The notes under the pieces were generated by a model that was not told where the DNA came from, made no database searches, and saw only the letters and a list, made by a program, of their open reading frames with translations. Positions 8,725-17,249 of a stretch of DNA of 64,000 nucleotides are shown here, piece by piece. Source of the stretch: a virus; IMG/VR virus record IMGVR_UViG_3300031963_000016, positions 1-64,000 of that record; one strand, written 5' to 3'. The stretch's first letter is position 1. Every line of letters starts with the position of its first letter. The position numbers were made by a program, and so were the translations under genes.

Positions 8725-10814
8725 AAAAACTTTTGTTGTTGTTTTTACTCGCATCAAATAATCTGTTTGCGCAGGTAGTGGGAACACAACCATCACCAAA
8801 TGCAACATATACATCAACATCAAATTTATTAAATCCAACAGTAAATGCTTGGACTGGAACTGTGCAAGGACAAAATGGTGGATTAAGTGGTGGTACTACA
8901 CCAGCATTTAATCCTGGAACTAACACTATAATTTTTGGTTATACGACGGCTACTGCTATGCAAACAATTGCTATTAATCAGGCATTGTCTGGAACAGGAA
9001 TACAAGTTGGTGGCTATAATTATTCATGGAATATCAATAATGATCCAGCAACTGGGCAGTATGGTACATTAACAGGTAGTGTTGTATTAAAAGATTCTGG
9101 AGGAAATGCCCTTCAGACATACAACTACAACTATCCACAACAGGCTGGTGGTTTTATAACTTACTCTGGCACACAATGGTTTAATCAAAACTATTCTTTG
9201 TTAGGTTTATCTAGTTTAGAGTTATCATTCACTGGTAAAGATGCTAAGTTTTGGGCAGGATATTATGGACCACAAGTTCGTAATCCATCATTAAGTTTAC
9301 AATATACAGTAGATCCGTGTGTTGCTAATCCAGGATACTCACCTTCCTGTCCAGGATATAATGCAACAATAAGTGGAAATTTACTTCCAGGAACAACAGG
9401 AGCACAAGCGTATGCAATAGCGTCTGCTTTATCTTTTGCGGGTGCTGGTGCTACTATTCACGGATTTGACTATGGCTATACGTATAATGTTCCAGGAAGA
9501 CAGTGCGCAATGTTTGATTTATTTGGATTGTGCTTAACAGGATGGAACTACTCTGATGCTGGTGTAGCTACTGTTATTACAGATAGCAACAATGCTACCA
9601 TATACTCTGACACTACAACACATAATGGTGGTAACAATGGAGTTAGTGGTAACTACACAAACAATTATAGATTAAGTTCTTCTTTACCAATATCATCTCT
9701 TGGCGCATTCGCTATGTCGCCATGGACACTTGGAACAGCAGCGATTAGCAATATGTGGAGTCAGGCTGTATATACCGCAGATCCTTGTGTATCAAACCCA
9801 TTGTCTTCACAATCATGCCCTGGATATGCAGCTGCTTATTTAAATCAACAATGTACATTAAATGCTTTGTATGACCCAGCATGCCCTGGATACCAAACAG
9901 CACAGTGTAATATTAATCCATTGTTTTCGCAATCATGTCCTGGTTATCAGGCAGCATATTATGCTCAACAATGCACATTGAATGCATTGTATGATACTGG
10001 ATGTCCTGGATATGCAACTGCTTATTACAACTATCAGTGTTCAGTGAATCCATTATATCATACTGGGTGTCCTGGGTATCAGCAAGCATATTTTACACAA
10101 CAGTGTTCTTTAAATGGATTGTATAGCAGAGAGTGCCCAAATTATTCTCAAGCATATGCAGTGCAACAAGCGTTAAATAACGTATCAACAAATACAACTA
10201 CGAACAATAGTACTTTATCTCAGACAACTGAACCAAACAAGATTGCTATTACAACAGATCCAACTGTTAATAATGTTATAACTACAACTGCTACATCTGT
10301 TAATCCATCACAATCTGCAACAACGACAGTCCCATTAGTTTCTACTCCTTCAGCGACAACTATAGTAGCAAATCAAGAGACAAAAAAAGAGGAGAAGAAA
10401 AATGTTATTGAGACAAGCACTTCTACAGGTTCATCATCAACATCTATTGCAAGTTCTCAAGAGAGTTCTACAGATAAAAATGCACCCAGAACAGTTAGAC
10501 AAGAATTACAAGAAAGAAGAATTGCTGCAGCGAGAGCCAATGCTATTGAGCAAGGAAAACAATTGGCTGAAAATGTAGGCAAGGCAGCATCATTAGAACA
10601 ACAGATAGCAGTACAGAATGTTGTTATTGCAGCAATGGGATACACACCTGGATTTGATGTATATAACAAAGCGATAATTCCAGATGGTGTTGGGTATAAA
10701 CCATTTTCAGTTTATAACAATCAGCGAAATGTTGATAATCCAATAGGGCGTAGATTTATGAGTGGCTCTGATAGATTACACAATGAGATGGTTGAATCAC
10801 AATATAAAAAATGA
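8721..10814 (+). CDS. Large exported protein with tandem two-cysteine repeats
   Basis: 697 residues. A signal peptide (cleavage near LFAQ) is followed by two beta-rich, Asn/Thr/Ser/Gly-rich domains of adhesin-like composition (to about residue 350), then six tandem units of 18-22 residues at nt 9786-10172, each of the form C-x-N-x-L(Y/F)-x3-C-P-G-Y, a low-complexity T/S/N linker, and a C-terminal helical region. A single related CPGY unit also occurs near nt 9320. The composition suggests a secreted or virion-surface binding protein. Exact function is unknown. Confidence 0.8.
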   Translation: MKKLLLLFLLASNNLFAQVVGTQPSPNATYTSTSNLLNPTVNAWTGTVQGQNGGLSGGTTPAFNPGTNTIIFGYTTATAMQTIAINQALSGTGIQVGGYNYSWNINNDPATGQYGTLTGSVVLKDSGGNALQTYNYNYPQQAGGFITYSGTQWFNQNYSLLGLSSLELSFTGKDAKFWAGYYGPQVRNPSLSLQYTVDPCVANPGYSPSCPGYNATISGNLLPGTTGAQAYAIASALSFAGAGATIHGFDYGYTYNVPGRQCAMFDLFGLCLTGWNYSDAGVATVITDSNNATIYSDTTTHNGGNNGVSGNYTNNYRLSSSLPISSLGAFAMSPWTLGTAAISNMWSQAVYTADPCVSNPLSSQSCPGYAAAYLNQQCTLNALYDPACPGYQTAQCNINPLFSQSCPGYQAAYYAQQCTLNALYDTGCPGYATAYYNYQCSVNPLYHTGCPGYQQAYFTQQCSLNGLYSRECPNYSQAYAVQQALNNVSTNTTTNNSTLSQTTEPNKIAITTDPTVNNVITTTATSVNPSQSATTTVPLVSTPSATTIVANQETKKEEKKNVIETSTSTGSSSTSIASSQESSTDKNAPRTVRQELQERRIAAARANAIEQGKQLAENVGKAASLEQQIAVQNVVIAAMGYTPGFDVYNKAIIPDGVGYKPFSVYNNQRNVDNPIGRRFMSGSDRLHNEMVESQYKK

Positions 10815-11005
10815 GTTTATTATTTGAATCGTTTATGGTATTTTATTTAATTGAGGTGTTTGTTTTGACAATAGTATGCATTTGGTATTATAAAGAACCT
10901 AAAACAGAAGAGGTAAAAATTGTTGAAGTCCAAACGAAAGGACCAGCAGCCTCTGATTTAATTAAAATGAGAAACTTAAAAAAACAGATAGAAAGAGGAA
11001 CATAA
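10811..11005 (+). CDS. Small single-helix membrane protein
   Basis: 64 residues: a hydrophobic helix near residues 8-27 followed by a basic/acidic cytoplasmic tail. It overlaps the upstream stop by 4 bp and the next gene begins 1 bp after it. Function unknown. Confidence 0.65.
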   Translation: MSLLFESFMVFYLIEVFVLTIVCIWYYKEPKTEEVKIVEVQTKGPAASDLIKMRNLKKQIERGT

Positions 11006-11006
11006 A

Positions 11007-11537
11007 GTGGGAGAACAAATCAAAGATGTAAATAAAAAAATTGATGATGCTGAAGCTGCGGTAAAAAAATATGCGAGTAAAGATACCGTAATCAGTATTG
11101 GTGGTTATGAATTTACCCCTGCCAAATTGATGGTTGCTTTTACATTAGTCTCATCAATTCTTGGTGGTTTATATGGAGCGTTTGAGGTTTATAAAGATTA
11201 TCAAAGTATGAAGAAACGTATTGCTGAGTACGTTGCACCAGATATGTCAGAGTTTGATAAAAGATTAGCAGTAATTAAAGAAAACTCAGACAAGTCAGTT
11301 CAGTATACGCAAGATATTAAAAATGATTTAAAACAAGATATTCGTCGTTTAGAAAATGTAGTAGATTCTGTAGAACGTAGTGCGAAACAGTCTCAGCGAG
11401 AAGCAGATCAGGCAGTTAAAGATGTTCGTGACGAGTTGAGGAAAAATTCAAAAGAGCAGGATCAAGCAATAAAAAATCTAAATAATGAACTTGATAAGAA
11501 AATTCAAAGAGCGTTAGATAATCCACTAGCAAAATAA
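11007..11537 (+). CDS. Membrane-anchored coiled-coil protein
   Basis: 176 residues from a GTG start placed 1 bp after the previous stop. One membrane helix (LMVAFTLVSSILGGLYGAF) near residue 40, then an almost uninterrupted charged coiled coil to the C-terminus. The topology resembles membrane-tethered fibres. Not recognised. Confidence 0.75.
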   Translation: MGEQIKDVNKKIDDAEAAVKKYASKDTVISIGGYEFTPAKLMVAFTLVSSILGGLYGAFEVYKDYQSMKKRIAEYVAPDMSEFDKRLAVIKENSDKSVQYTQDIKNDLKQDIRRLENVVDSVERSAKQSQREADQAVKDVRDELRKNSKEQDQAIKNLNNELDKKIQRALDNPLAK

Positions 11538-11555
11538 TTATAAGGATAAGTCGGC

Positions 11556-11825
11556 ATGAATGATAAAAGATTGTTTAAATGGGTAATACTTTTATTATTA
11601 CTACCAATTGGATTGGCATATTTTGGGGGAGATCGTTTTCGTTATCCTTGCCAAGATCCTAAAAATTGGGACAAAGAAATTTGTCAAAAACCATTATGCG
11701 ATGTGACACGAACATGTCCAGAACATGTATTTAAAGGTGGTAGAGATCCAAGACTTGGTCCCCCAGCAGATCAGCTACCACAAGGAACACCAACAACAAC
11801 AACAACAGGAGTGACTTGCAAATGA
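11556..11825 (+). CDS. Small exported or anchored protein, cysteine/proline-rich
   Basis: 89 residues. The N-terminal hydrophobic segment (WVILLLLLPIGLAYFGG) acts as signal or anchor; the rest has six cysteines (e.g. CQDPKNWDKEICQKPLC) and a threonine-rich end. Ribosome site ATAAGGATAA. Overlaps the next gene by 4 bp. Confidence 0.7.
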   Translation: MNDKRLFKWVILLLLLPIGLAYFGGDRFRYPCQDPKNWDKEICQKPLCDVTRTCPEHVFKGGRDPRLGPPADQLPQGTPTTTTTGVTCK

Positions 11826-12307
11826 GTGAACAATTTATGTATACAGAAGACCAGCTAATGGCTCGTCTTAAATTCTTTATCGGAATCTGTTTAGCATTAA
11901 CATTAACAGGAATCGTATTCGTAGTTCTTTATTCTATTATTTTTGTAACACAACCACTTAATGCAATTTCACCTATCGACCAAAAATTCTTTGAGTTGAT
12001 TATTCCTATTGCAACTTTTTTAACTGGTACATTATCAGGTATCATGTTGGCTGGTGGTGATAAAGAAGCGCAAAAAGAAGCATTGAAAGCAGCTAATGCT
12101 GGATGGTCTAGACCACCATCAGCACCAAGCACGCCACCAACTGGTGGAATGCCACCACGACCATCTATGCCATCACTCGGTGGTATGATGAGTGGAGTTG
12201 CAAATGCAGCAACTGGTTTTGGTATGGGTACACCACCACAAATGATGACTCGTATGCCAGATCTAGAGCCTGGAGATCCAACTCATAGAAATTTTAGAAA
12301 TGATTAA
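11822..12307 (+). CDS. Two-helix membrane protein with proline/glycine-rich tail
   Basis: 161 residues from the ATG that overlaps the previous stop. Two membrane helices (about residues 15-42 and 56-78) are followed by a PPSAPSTPPTGG-type low-complexity C-terminal domain. Function unknown; part of the membrane-protein run ended by the terminator at 12.4 kb. Confidence 0.7.
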   Translation: MSEQFMYTEDQLMARLKFFIGICLALTLTGIVFVVLYSIIFVTQPLNAISPIDQKFFELIIPIATFLTGTLSGIMLAGGDKEAQKEALKAANAGWSRPPSAPSTPPTGGMPPRPSMPSLGGMMSGVANAATGFGMGTPPQMMTRMPDLEPGDPTHRNFRND

Positions 12308-12386
12308 TCCATTTGATCTTTGGGTTTGGTTATTTTTGCAAGTATATTACCTACCATATACAATCCTAGGAGCAAGTAGTAAGTAA
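12300..12386 (+). CDS. Possible 28-residue membrane peptide
   Basis: Short hydrophobic reading frame (NPFDLWVWLFLQVYYLPYTI) overlapping the previous gene by 8 bp, last before the terminator. Its only support is position and hydrophobicity. Confidence 0.35.
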   Translation: MINPFDLWVWLFLQVYYLPYTILGASSK

Positions 12387-12408
12387 GCACTAACTTACTT
12401 CACCCTGC

Positions 12409-12435
12409 AACCCCTGTCAGATACAGGGGTTTTTT
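12409..12435 (+). terminator. Rho-independent terminator
   Basis: Perfect 9-bp stem AACCCCTGT / ACAGGGGTT with a 5-base loop, followed by a run of T. It closes the 6-12 kb membrane-protein operon and is followed 15 bp later by a promoter. Confidence 0.92.
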
Positions 12436-12449
12436 CATGCAAAAAGTTG

Positions 12450-12478
12450 TTGTCTTTAATTGCAATCTGGAGTAGAAT
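12450..12478 (+). promoter_or_regulatory. Sigma70-type promoter (TTGTCT-17-TAGAAT)
   Basis: -35 TTGTCT at 12450-12455, 17-bp spacer, -10 TAGAAT at 12473-12478. The predicted +1 falls on the ATG at 12485. Shares the GTTGTCTTTAATT upstream sequence with the promoter at 38161. Confidence 0.85.
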
Positions 12479-12484
12479 AGAGGT

Positions 12485-12667
12485 ATGAAAAGTGAAAAAG
12501 GAGTTGCAATGAAGGGTTCGATTCGCATGGTTATCGGTTTTCTTCTCGTGTTCGGTGCAGTTGGTGGCATGGATACAGTAGCAGATGCGTTGTTAATCCA
12601 GATCGCTGTTGCTGTTGTGGGTCTTGGTTTTATGTATTCTGGTTCTAAAGCAATGGAGCGTATGTGA
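12485..12667 (+). CDS. Small membrane protein
   Basis: 60 residues with two hydrophobic helices (VIGFLLVFGAVGG; LIQIAVAVVGLGFMYSG). Two starts compete: the ATG at 12485, which coincides with the predicted transcription start and would be leaderless, and the ATG at 12509, which has a good AAGGAG site and would give 52 residues. Overlaps the next gene by 4 bp. Function unknown. Confidence 0.65.
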   Translation: MKSEKGVAMKGSIRMVIGFLLVFGAVGGMDTVADALLIQIAVAVVGLGFMYSGSKAMERM

Positions 12668-12876
12668 TGAATAAACTTATGAGTGTCGATGAAATCAATG
12701 CACTATGTGCAGAGATCGCTGAAGAAGATCAGCGAAACTATCTAGAGAACATGATTGATGCTTTCTTGAGAGAACAAGAAGAACTCAGTAATCTCGAACT
12801 TCAAAAACAATATGAATTTATGCAATTTGCAGAGGATGCAGCAAATGCCGATGCACAATTTTATGGAGAAGTGTAA
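12664..12876 (+). CDS. Small acidic protein
   Basis: 70 residues, glutamate-rich and helical, linked to its neighbours by 4-bp and 1-bp overlaps. Not recognised. Confidence 0.6.
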   Translation: MMNKLMSVDEINALCAEIAEEDQRNYLENMIDAFLREQEELSNLELQKQYEFMQFAEDAANADAQFYGEV

Positions 12877-13112
12877 TGAAAAACACAATTGAATATCGTG
12901 GTCAGACTTTTTTGCGCACTCATGGTAGTCCCTTTGATCGTGGTAGTGCTGATTCTTACTATGGTCGTCCACAAGATCCACACTGGTGGCCAGAGGGAAC
13001 TGGTCATGGTAAACGAGTTGAGCCTAAAGATATGAGTATGGCGGAACTTCGTGCTTATTTTATGGGTTATGAGTATAATGAACAGTATGGCGATAAGAAA
13101 GATTGGGGTTGA
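12876..13112 (+). CDS. Conserved small phage protein
   Basis: 78 residues with the motif RGSADSYYGRP..PHWWPEGTG and a C-terminal AYFMGYEYNEQYGDKKDW. This pattern recurs in phage and bacterial small proteins as I recall it, with no known function. Basic and aromatic; possibly nucleic-acid or protein binding. Confidence 0.7.
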   Translation: MKNTIEYRGQTFLRTHGSPFDRGSADSYYGRPQDPHWWPEGTGHGKRVEPKDMSMAELRAYFMGYEYNEQYGDKKDWG

Positions 13113-13113
13113 T

Positions 13114-13326
13114 TTGATTACGATATTGAAGTGGGTCGCCACTGTCATAACTCTTGCTGGTGCTGTTTGTACAGCATTTATGATTGATCCACTTAATATC
13201 TGGTTATTGAACTTAGGTGCATTCTTGTTTATGATTTGGGGTTATCTTATTAGAGATAAGGCTATGATTACTGTGAATGCAGGATTGTTGTTAGTGTATG
13301 TTGGTGGAATTTTTTATAGGATATGA
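13114..13326 (+). CDS. Small membrane protein, two to three helices
   Basis: 70 residues from the TTG codon just after the previous stop; no ATG is available except deep inside the upstream gene. Composition (TILKWVATVITLAGAVCTAF..PLNIWLLNLGAFLFMIWGYLIRDKAMITVNAGLL) resembles the small PnuC-like single-unit membrane proteins of phages. Start choice uncertain. Confidence 0.6.
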   Translation: MITILKWVATVITLAGAVCTAFMIDPLNIWLLNLGAFLFMIWGYLIRDKAMITVNAGLLLVYVGGIFYRI

Positions 13327-13327
13327 T

Positions 13328-13609
13328 ATGAATGATCTTCAAAAAGAAGTGATGTTAATTACTCAGGAAGAGTGTGCTGAAGTTACGCAAGCGATAAGTA
13401 AATGTTTTCGTTTCGGATTTGATTCTGAATATAATGGAAAAACTAATTTAGAGAGACTCACAGAGGAAGTTGGTGATTTGCTTTGTATGATTAATCTAAT
13501 GATGGAAAAGAATATTATCCAAGAATCGAAAACATATAGTGCCTCACTTGCAAAACGCCATAAACTGGGAAAATGGTCTAACATATTCAAAGAAAAGGAA
13601 GTTGCATGA
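13328..13609 (+). CDS. MazG-like nucleotide pyrophosphohydrolase
   Basis: 93 residues. The all-alpha NTP-pyrophosphohydrolase motif is visible as EECAEVTQA followed by EEVGDLLCMINL (ExxE...ExxD magnesium ligands). The family hydrolyses non-canonical or signalling nucleotides; phage members are thought to adjust host nucleotide pools. The ATG overlaps the upstream stop region and the next gene overlaps by 4 bp. Confidence 0.85.
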   Translation: MNDLQKEVMLITQEECAEVTQAISKCFRFGFDSEYNGKTNLERLTEEVGDLLCMINLMMEKNIIQESKTYSASLAKRHKLGKWSNIFKEKEVA

Positions 13610-13839
13610 TTCAGATTAATAATCTAACTGCATACCAAGTGGAGATGCTTGATCATATGTGGTCACTTGATACTGAAGAAGAGTATTTTCAGTGGTATGA
13701 TTTGCTTGAGGAAGAAGATCAGAAACTCGCAGATAGTTTACAACAACTGGTTGTTCTTGCAAGTATGGATGAAATCATAGAACAAACAGAATATAAAGAA
13801 GCCAAAGAGGCATTAAAGAAATTTGCTTTGCAAAAATAA
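13606..13839 (+). CDS. Small acidic protein
   Basis: 77 residues, strongly acidic and helical, 4-bp overlap with the MazG gene. Not recognised. Confidence 0.6.
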   Translation: MIQINNLTAYQVEMLDHMWSLDTEEEYFQWYDLLEEEDQKLADSLQQLVVLASMDEIIEQTEYKEAKEALKKFALQK

Positions 13840-13842
13840 GTT

Positions 13843-13986
13843 ATGTATAATAAGACTTCTAAACCTAGAAATCCTGTTGCAAAGGATCTTCGCACTCCAA
13901 AGTATCGTATGAGAAAGGTGGAGAGCAAGGTTAAGTACACACGCAATCCTAAACATAAAAAGGAGTCTTATGGACAATACCTATGA
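13843..13986 (+). CDS. Small basic protein (KPRNPVAK family)
   Basis: 47 residues, about one third lysine or arginine, with the conserved-looking segment KPRNPVAKDLRTPKYRMR. Similar short basic proteins recur in many phages, function unknown; nucleic-acid binding is likely from charge. Overlaps the next gene by 17 bp in another frame. Confidence 0.65.
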   Translation: MYNKTSKPRNPVAKDLRTPKYRMRKVESKVKYTRNPKHKKESYGQYL

Positions 13987-14218
13987 AATCTTTCGTGGTG
14001 GACTTATGACCACAATTAAGATTAAAGACCACGATTACGACGTTATAGAGTTTACAATCTCACAGTACATGCAAGATGAAAATGGAAAGGAAATTGTAAA
14101 CAGCAAACACACATCATTTTATACAGCAAAGCAGTTGAAAGAATTTTTTACACCTATCGTGAATGATTTGAAAGTGAGATTTAACGATGAAAACGATTCA
14201 AGCAAACCAAACTCCTGA
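13970..14218 (+). CDS. Hypothetical protein
   Basis: 82 residues with a good AAGGAG site 6 bp before the ATG. Mixed beta/alpha, no motif recognised. Overlaps both neighbours. Confidence 0.65.
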   Translation: MDNTYEIFRGGLMTTIKIKDHDYDVIEFTISQYMQDENGKEIVNSKHTSFYTAKQLKEFFTPIVNDLKVRFNDENDSSKPNS

Positions 14219-14477
14219 GTTTCAAGATTGGCTAAGAGGATTACTCCATGATGAACACACCAAAGATCTGTGCGTTACTTTTACCAAAAAAGATGGAACA
14301 GAGCGAACAATGCGTTGCACACTCGTCGAATCAAGAATTCCATCAGAGAAAACTCCACACTCAAAAGAAACCAGTACCACGACTTCTGGATCCGCACTTC
14401 GAGTTTTTGACGAAGAAAAACAAGAATGGAGATCGTTCCGTTGGGACTCAATTAAAGAAGTAAAATTTAGTCTATGA
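14187..14477 (+). CDS. WYL_2 / SH3-like phage protein
   Basis: 96 residues. The pattern TMRCTLVESRIPSE...ALRVFDEEKQEWRSFRWDSIKEV is typical of the small Sm/SH3-barrel family (DUF2693, WYL_2) common in T4-like phages. Presumed nucleic-acid or ligand-binding regulator; no experimental role that I know. Confidence 0.8.
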   Translation: MKTIQANQTPEFQDWLRGLLHDEHTKDLCVTFTKKDGTERTMRCTLVESRIPSEKTPHSKETSTTTSGSALRVFDEEKQEWRSFRWDSIKEVKFSL

Positions 14478-14683
14478 TTAATTTGAAACCTACACCTATG
14501 AACATAACTGTTTTTGCATTGCTTGCTATCGCTATCATTATTGGTGCACCACTTGCACTTATTTGGTCACTAAACACTTTGTTTCCAATTCTAGCGATTC
14601 CATATACATTAGAAACTTGGTTAGCTGCATTTATTATTCCTGCTGCATTTAAAGCAACAGTAGCTACAAACAAAAAGGATTGA
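14474..14683 (+). CDS. Small two-helix membrane protein
   Basis: 69 residues, two hydrophobic helices separated by a short loop, 4-bp overlaps on both sides. Not recognised. Confidence 0.6.
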   Translation: MINLKPTPMNITVFALLAIAIIIGAPLALIWSLNTLFPILAIPYTLETWLAAFIIPAAFKATVATNKKD

Positions 14684-14685
14684 TT

Positions 14686-14934
14686 ATGAATTTAACTCCA
14701 GAACAAAAGAAAGATTTACAAAAAGCAGTACAAGAAATTTCTGACTCAATGACACGTATGGAAGCAGAGCGTGATCTGATTAAAGAAATTGTAAAAGATC
14801 AATCTGATCAATTACAGATTCCGAAGAAAGTTATTTCTAAAATTGCAAAAACATTCCATAAGCAAAATCTTGCACAAGAAGTTGCAGATCATGAAGAGTT
14901 TGTAGAACTATACGAAAAAGTTACATCGAAATAA
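14686..14934 (+). CDS. dsbA: DsbA-like late transcription DNA-binding protein
   Basis: 82 residues from the ATG behind AAGGA at 14673-14677. The helical pattern (ISDSMTRMEAERDLIKEIVKD...KVISKIAKTFHKQNLAQEVADHEEFVELYE) matches T4 DsbA, a double-stranded DNA-binding protein that assists late transcription. In T4 dsbA lies beside rnh and 33; here rnh is 1.4 kb downstream. The TAA stop is part of the terminator stem. Confidence 0.82.
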   Translation: MNLTPEQKKDLQKAVQEISDSMTRMEAERDLIKEIVKDQSDQLQIPKKVISKIAKTFHKQNLAQEVADHEEFVELYEKVTSK

Positions 14935-14956
14935 CCCCAAACCCAATGGGGTTATT
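14930..14956 (+). terminator. Terminator-like hairpin overlapping the dsbA stop
   Basis: Ten-base inverted repeat AATAACCCCA / TGGGGTTATT, with a weak A/T tail, followed 12 bp later by a promoter. Confidence 0.75.
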
Positions 14957-14968
14957 ATAAAATAGTTG

Positions 14969-14997
14969 TTGCCTTTTATTCCAATTTGAGGTATAAT
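14969..14997 (+). promoter_or_regulatory. Sigma70-type promoter (TTGCCT-17-TATAAT)
   Basis: -35 TTGCCT at 14969-14974, 17-bp spacer, perfect -10 at 14992-14997. Drives the 369-residue protein, whose ATG has a strong GGAGG site. Confidence 0.9.
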
Positions 14998-15025
14998 AGA
15001 TATTATTAATGGAGGTTACAAACCT

Positions 15026-16135
15026 ATGGCAACAGCAAAAAGACGTATGAAAGGTCATGCTATCCTAGCATCCCGCAAGGAAGCATTGGCTAACGAACCT
15101 ATTGTCACTCTTGACAATTACACCAACAGTCTCAATACCGCACTGTCTTGGTATTCAGAGTATGCAAACGAAAAACAACTTCGTAAGTTTGCTCTAGAAT
15201 ATTTTGCTAAACTTGGCAAAAAAGCAGAAGTGTTGGCTATTAATAAAGCAACCGATTCAGAAATTCGACAATTGGCAATCATTTGTCGTCTGAAATCTCG
15301 TGAGCAATTTCTTACAGACAAACATATCGAGTTTATCAGCAAAACTGTAGCTGATCTCGTAATCAAGTACAAAATTGTTAAAGAAAAGAAGACAGAGGTC
15401 GCAAAGACCAATGTTATTTCTATTCAAGATCGTATTGAAGAAAAAGCCAGAGAGATCGCTGGTGAAATCGAAGGTGCTATCGATGAATTCGTGTTGAGTA
15501 AAGGTAAGACTACTTTCTCAGCCAAGAATTATCTATTGGCTAACTCAGTCTCAGCACCTATCGCTAAAAAGATTGGTGATATGTTTGTTGGAACATATAA
15601 TGAACTTACTGAGGCGATTGATGGTGAAGATGACCAGCTTGTCGAAGGTTATTCTAATTTCACAAAGCGTGAACTCAAAGCATTTCATAAGTTTGTTGGA
15701 GAAATTATCACTGACTGCCAGCAGACTGTTCAGATCGCTAAAGCATCTCGTGCGCCACGTAAACGCAAGGCTACTCCTCCAAGCAAAGTAGTGAGTAAGA
15801 TGAAGTATATGCGAGAGTTTGCTGATCTTAAATTAAAGTCTATTAAACCAGAAGACATTCTTACTGCTAGTGAGTTGTGGGTATACAATACGAAATATCG
15901 TAAGGTTCAGGTTTATAAGGCAGAGATGGGTACACTTGGTGTTAAGGGTACTACCATCCTCGGATTCAGCGTAACAGATTCACTATCATTTACGTTGCGT
16001 AAACCAGAAGAATTCTTTAACAATACAGCCATCGGTAAACGTGGATTAAATGGTGCAATTAAAAAACTTACAACAAAACCGAGTACACCTAATGGACGTA
16101 TTAATGAAGAGTGTATCTTGTTGGGAGCATTTTAA
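15026..16135 (+). CDS. Conserved phage protein, 369 residues
   Basis: Lysine-rich soluble protein with its own strong promoter and a GGAGG ribosome site, implying high early expression. The N-terminal half is helical; after a basic linker (RAPRKRKATPPSK, near residue 247) a C-terminal beta-rich domain begins with KMKYMREFADLKLKS and contains ELWVYNTKYRKVQVY. I recall similar proteins in other T4-like phages of unknown function. The basic linker suggests nucleic-acid contact (inference). Confidence 0.85.
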   Translation: MATAKRRMKGHAILASRKEALANEPIVTLDNYTNSLNTALSWYSEYANEKQLRKFALEYFAKLGKKAEVLAINKATDSEIRQLAIICRLKSREQFLTDKHIEFISKTVADLVIKYKIVKEKKTEVAKTNVISIQDRIEEKAREIAGEIEGAIDEFVLSKGKTTFSAKNYLLANSVSAPIAKKIGDMFVGTYNELTEAIDGEDDQLVEGYSNFTKRELKAFHKFVGEIITDCQQTVQIAKASRAPRKRKATPPSKVVSKMKYMREFADLKLKSIKPEDILTASELWVYNTKYRKVQVYKAEMGTLGVKGTTILGFSVTDSLSFTLRKPEEFFNNTAIGKRGLNGAIKKLTTKPSTPNGRINEECILLGAF

Positions 16136-16347
16136 TGAACACTGTATATGCACTAATGATTATTACGATGTCTGGTGTGGTTGAAGCACCTAATACATTC
16201 TCAACTCTCGCTGAGTGCGAGAGGGTTGTCCAGCGAGTACAGAGAGAGACATATTGTGTTGAAAAGAAACCTGTGAACATCGAGAGTGAAGCGAAAAACT
16301 TCTTAAACATATTTAAGAGTTTAGTGAAAGAAATGGACAAATCATGA
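16135..16347 (+). CDS. Small protein with N-terminal hydrophobic segment
   Basis: 70 residues from the ATG overlapping the upstream stop. A weak membrane or signal segment (VYALMIITMSGVV) precedes two cysteines (ECER, YCVEKK), a pattern frequent in small periplasmic phage proteins. Overlaps rnh by 4 bp. Confidence 0.6.
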   Translation: MNTVYALMIITMSGVVEAPNTFSTLAECERVVQRVQRETYCVEKKPVNIESEAKNFLNIFKSLVKEMDKS

Positions 16348-17249
16348 TTTTAGTTGATTATTCACAGGTTGCTCTTGCTGCCATTTTGACATTTCAGCGT
16401 GAGTTGAAAGGTACTGAATCAGAAGTTAAGAATTTGATTCGTCATGTAACTCTTTCCACACTCAAGTCATACAAGAAAAAGTATGGTAAAGAATATGGTG
16501 AGTTGGTAATTTGTTGCGATGGTCGTAAGTATTGGAGACGAGAAGTCTTTGAACACTACAAGGCAGGTCGCAAAAAGATGCGTGATAACTCAGACTTAGA
16601 TTGGCATCTGATTTTTGATACACTGAATGAAATGCGACAAGAGATTGCTGAGCATTTTCCATGGAGAGTTATCCATGTAGATCGTGCAGAAGCAGACGAT
16701 ATCATTGCAGTAATGACTGGGTATCTTCAACAGGCTGAATTGGTTGTTGAAGGATTGGTTGAAGAACCACAAAAAGTTCTTATCTTGTCTTCTGACAAAG
16801 ACTTCAAACAACTACAACTCGCACCATTTTCTTCTGGTAATGTGCGTCAGTGGTCACCGATGCAAAAGAAGTTTATTCAAGCATCAAAGCAAGAAATTAT
16901 CGACTTTACTGTTGAGCATATTGTGAAAGGTGATACTGGCGACGGTATTCCAAATATCCTGTCAAAAGATGATGTATTTGTTTCTGGAGATAGGCAAAAA
17001 CCAGTTAGTGCTAAACGACTAGCCGAATTCATCGAAAAAGGTGAACAGGCATGTCGCACGGATGAGGAACGAAGAAACTGGAAACGCAATTCTATTCTAG
17101 TTGCTTTTGATAATATCCCACCTGATGTTCAAGAGAGCATCATTACTACATACATAAGTAATAAACCAAAGGGAGATAAGATGACTGTGATGAATTATCT
17201 CATGGAACATCGTTGTCGTTTATTGTTAGATGAAATTGAGGACTTTTAA
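16344..17249 (+). CDS. rnh: RNase H / 5'-3' flap exonuclease
   Basis: 301 residues (T4 RNase H is 305). It removes RNA primers during lagging-strand synthesis. Visible FEN/5'-nuclease motifs: the N-terminal DYSQV, LVICCDGRKYWRRE with HYKAGRKKMR, the metal-binding AEADDIIAV, SSDKDFKQLQ, and GDTGDGIPNI of the helix-three-turn-helix region. Shares its stop/start with the next gene. Confidence 0.93.
   Translation: MILVDYSQVALAAILTFQRELKGTESEVKNLIRHVTLSTLKSYKKKYGKEYGELVICCDGRKYWRREVFEHYKAGRKKMRDNSDLDWHLIFDTLNEMRQEIAEHFPWRVIHVDRAEADDIIAVMTGYLQQAELVVEGLVEEPQKVLILSSDKDFKQLQLAPFSSGNVRQWSPMQKKFIQASKQEIIDFTVEHIVKGDTGDGIPNILSKDDVFVSGDRQKPVSAKRLAEFIEKGEQACRTDEERRNWKRNSILVAFDNIPPDVQESIITTYISNKPKGDKMTVMNYLMEHRCRLLLDEIEDF

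Noticed and set aside
9786-10172. Possible CRISPR-like spaced repeats
   Set aside because: Repeat is at protein level within one reading frame, with diverged DNA and no uniform spacers.
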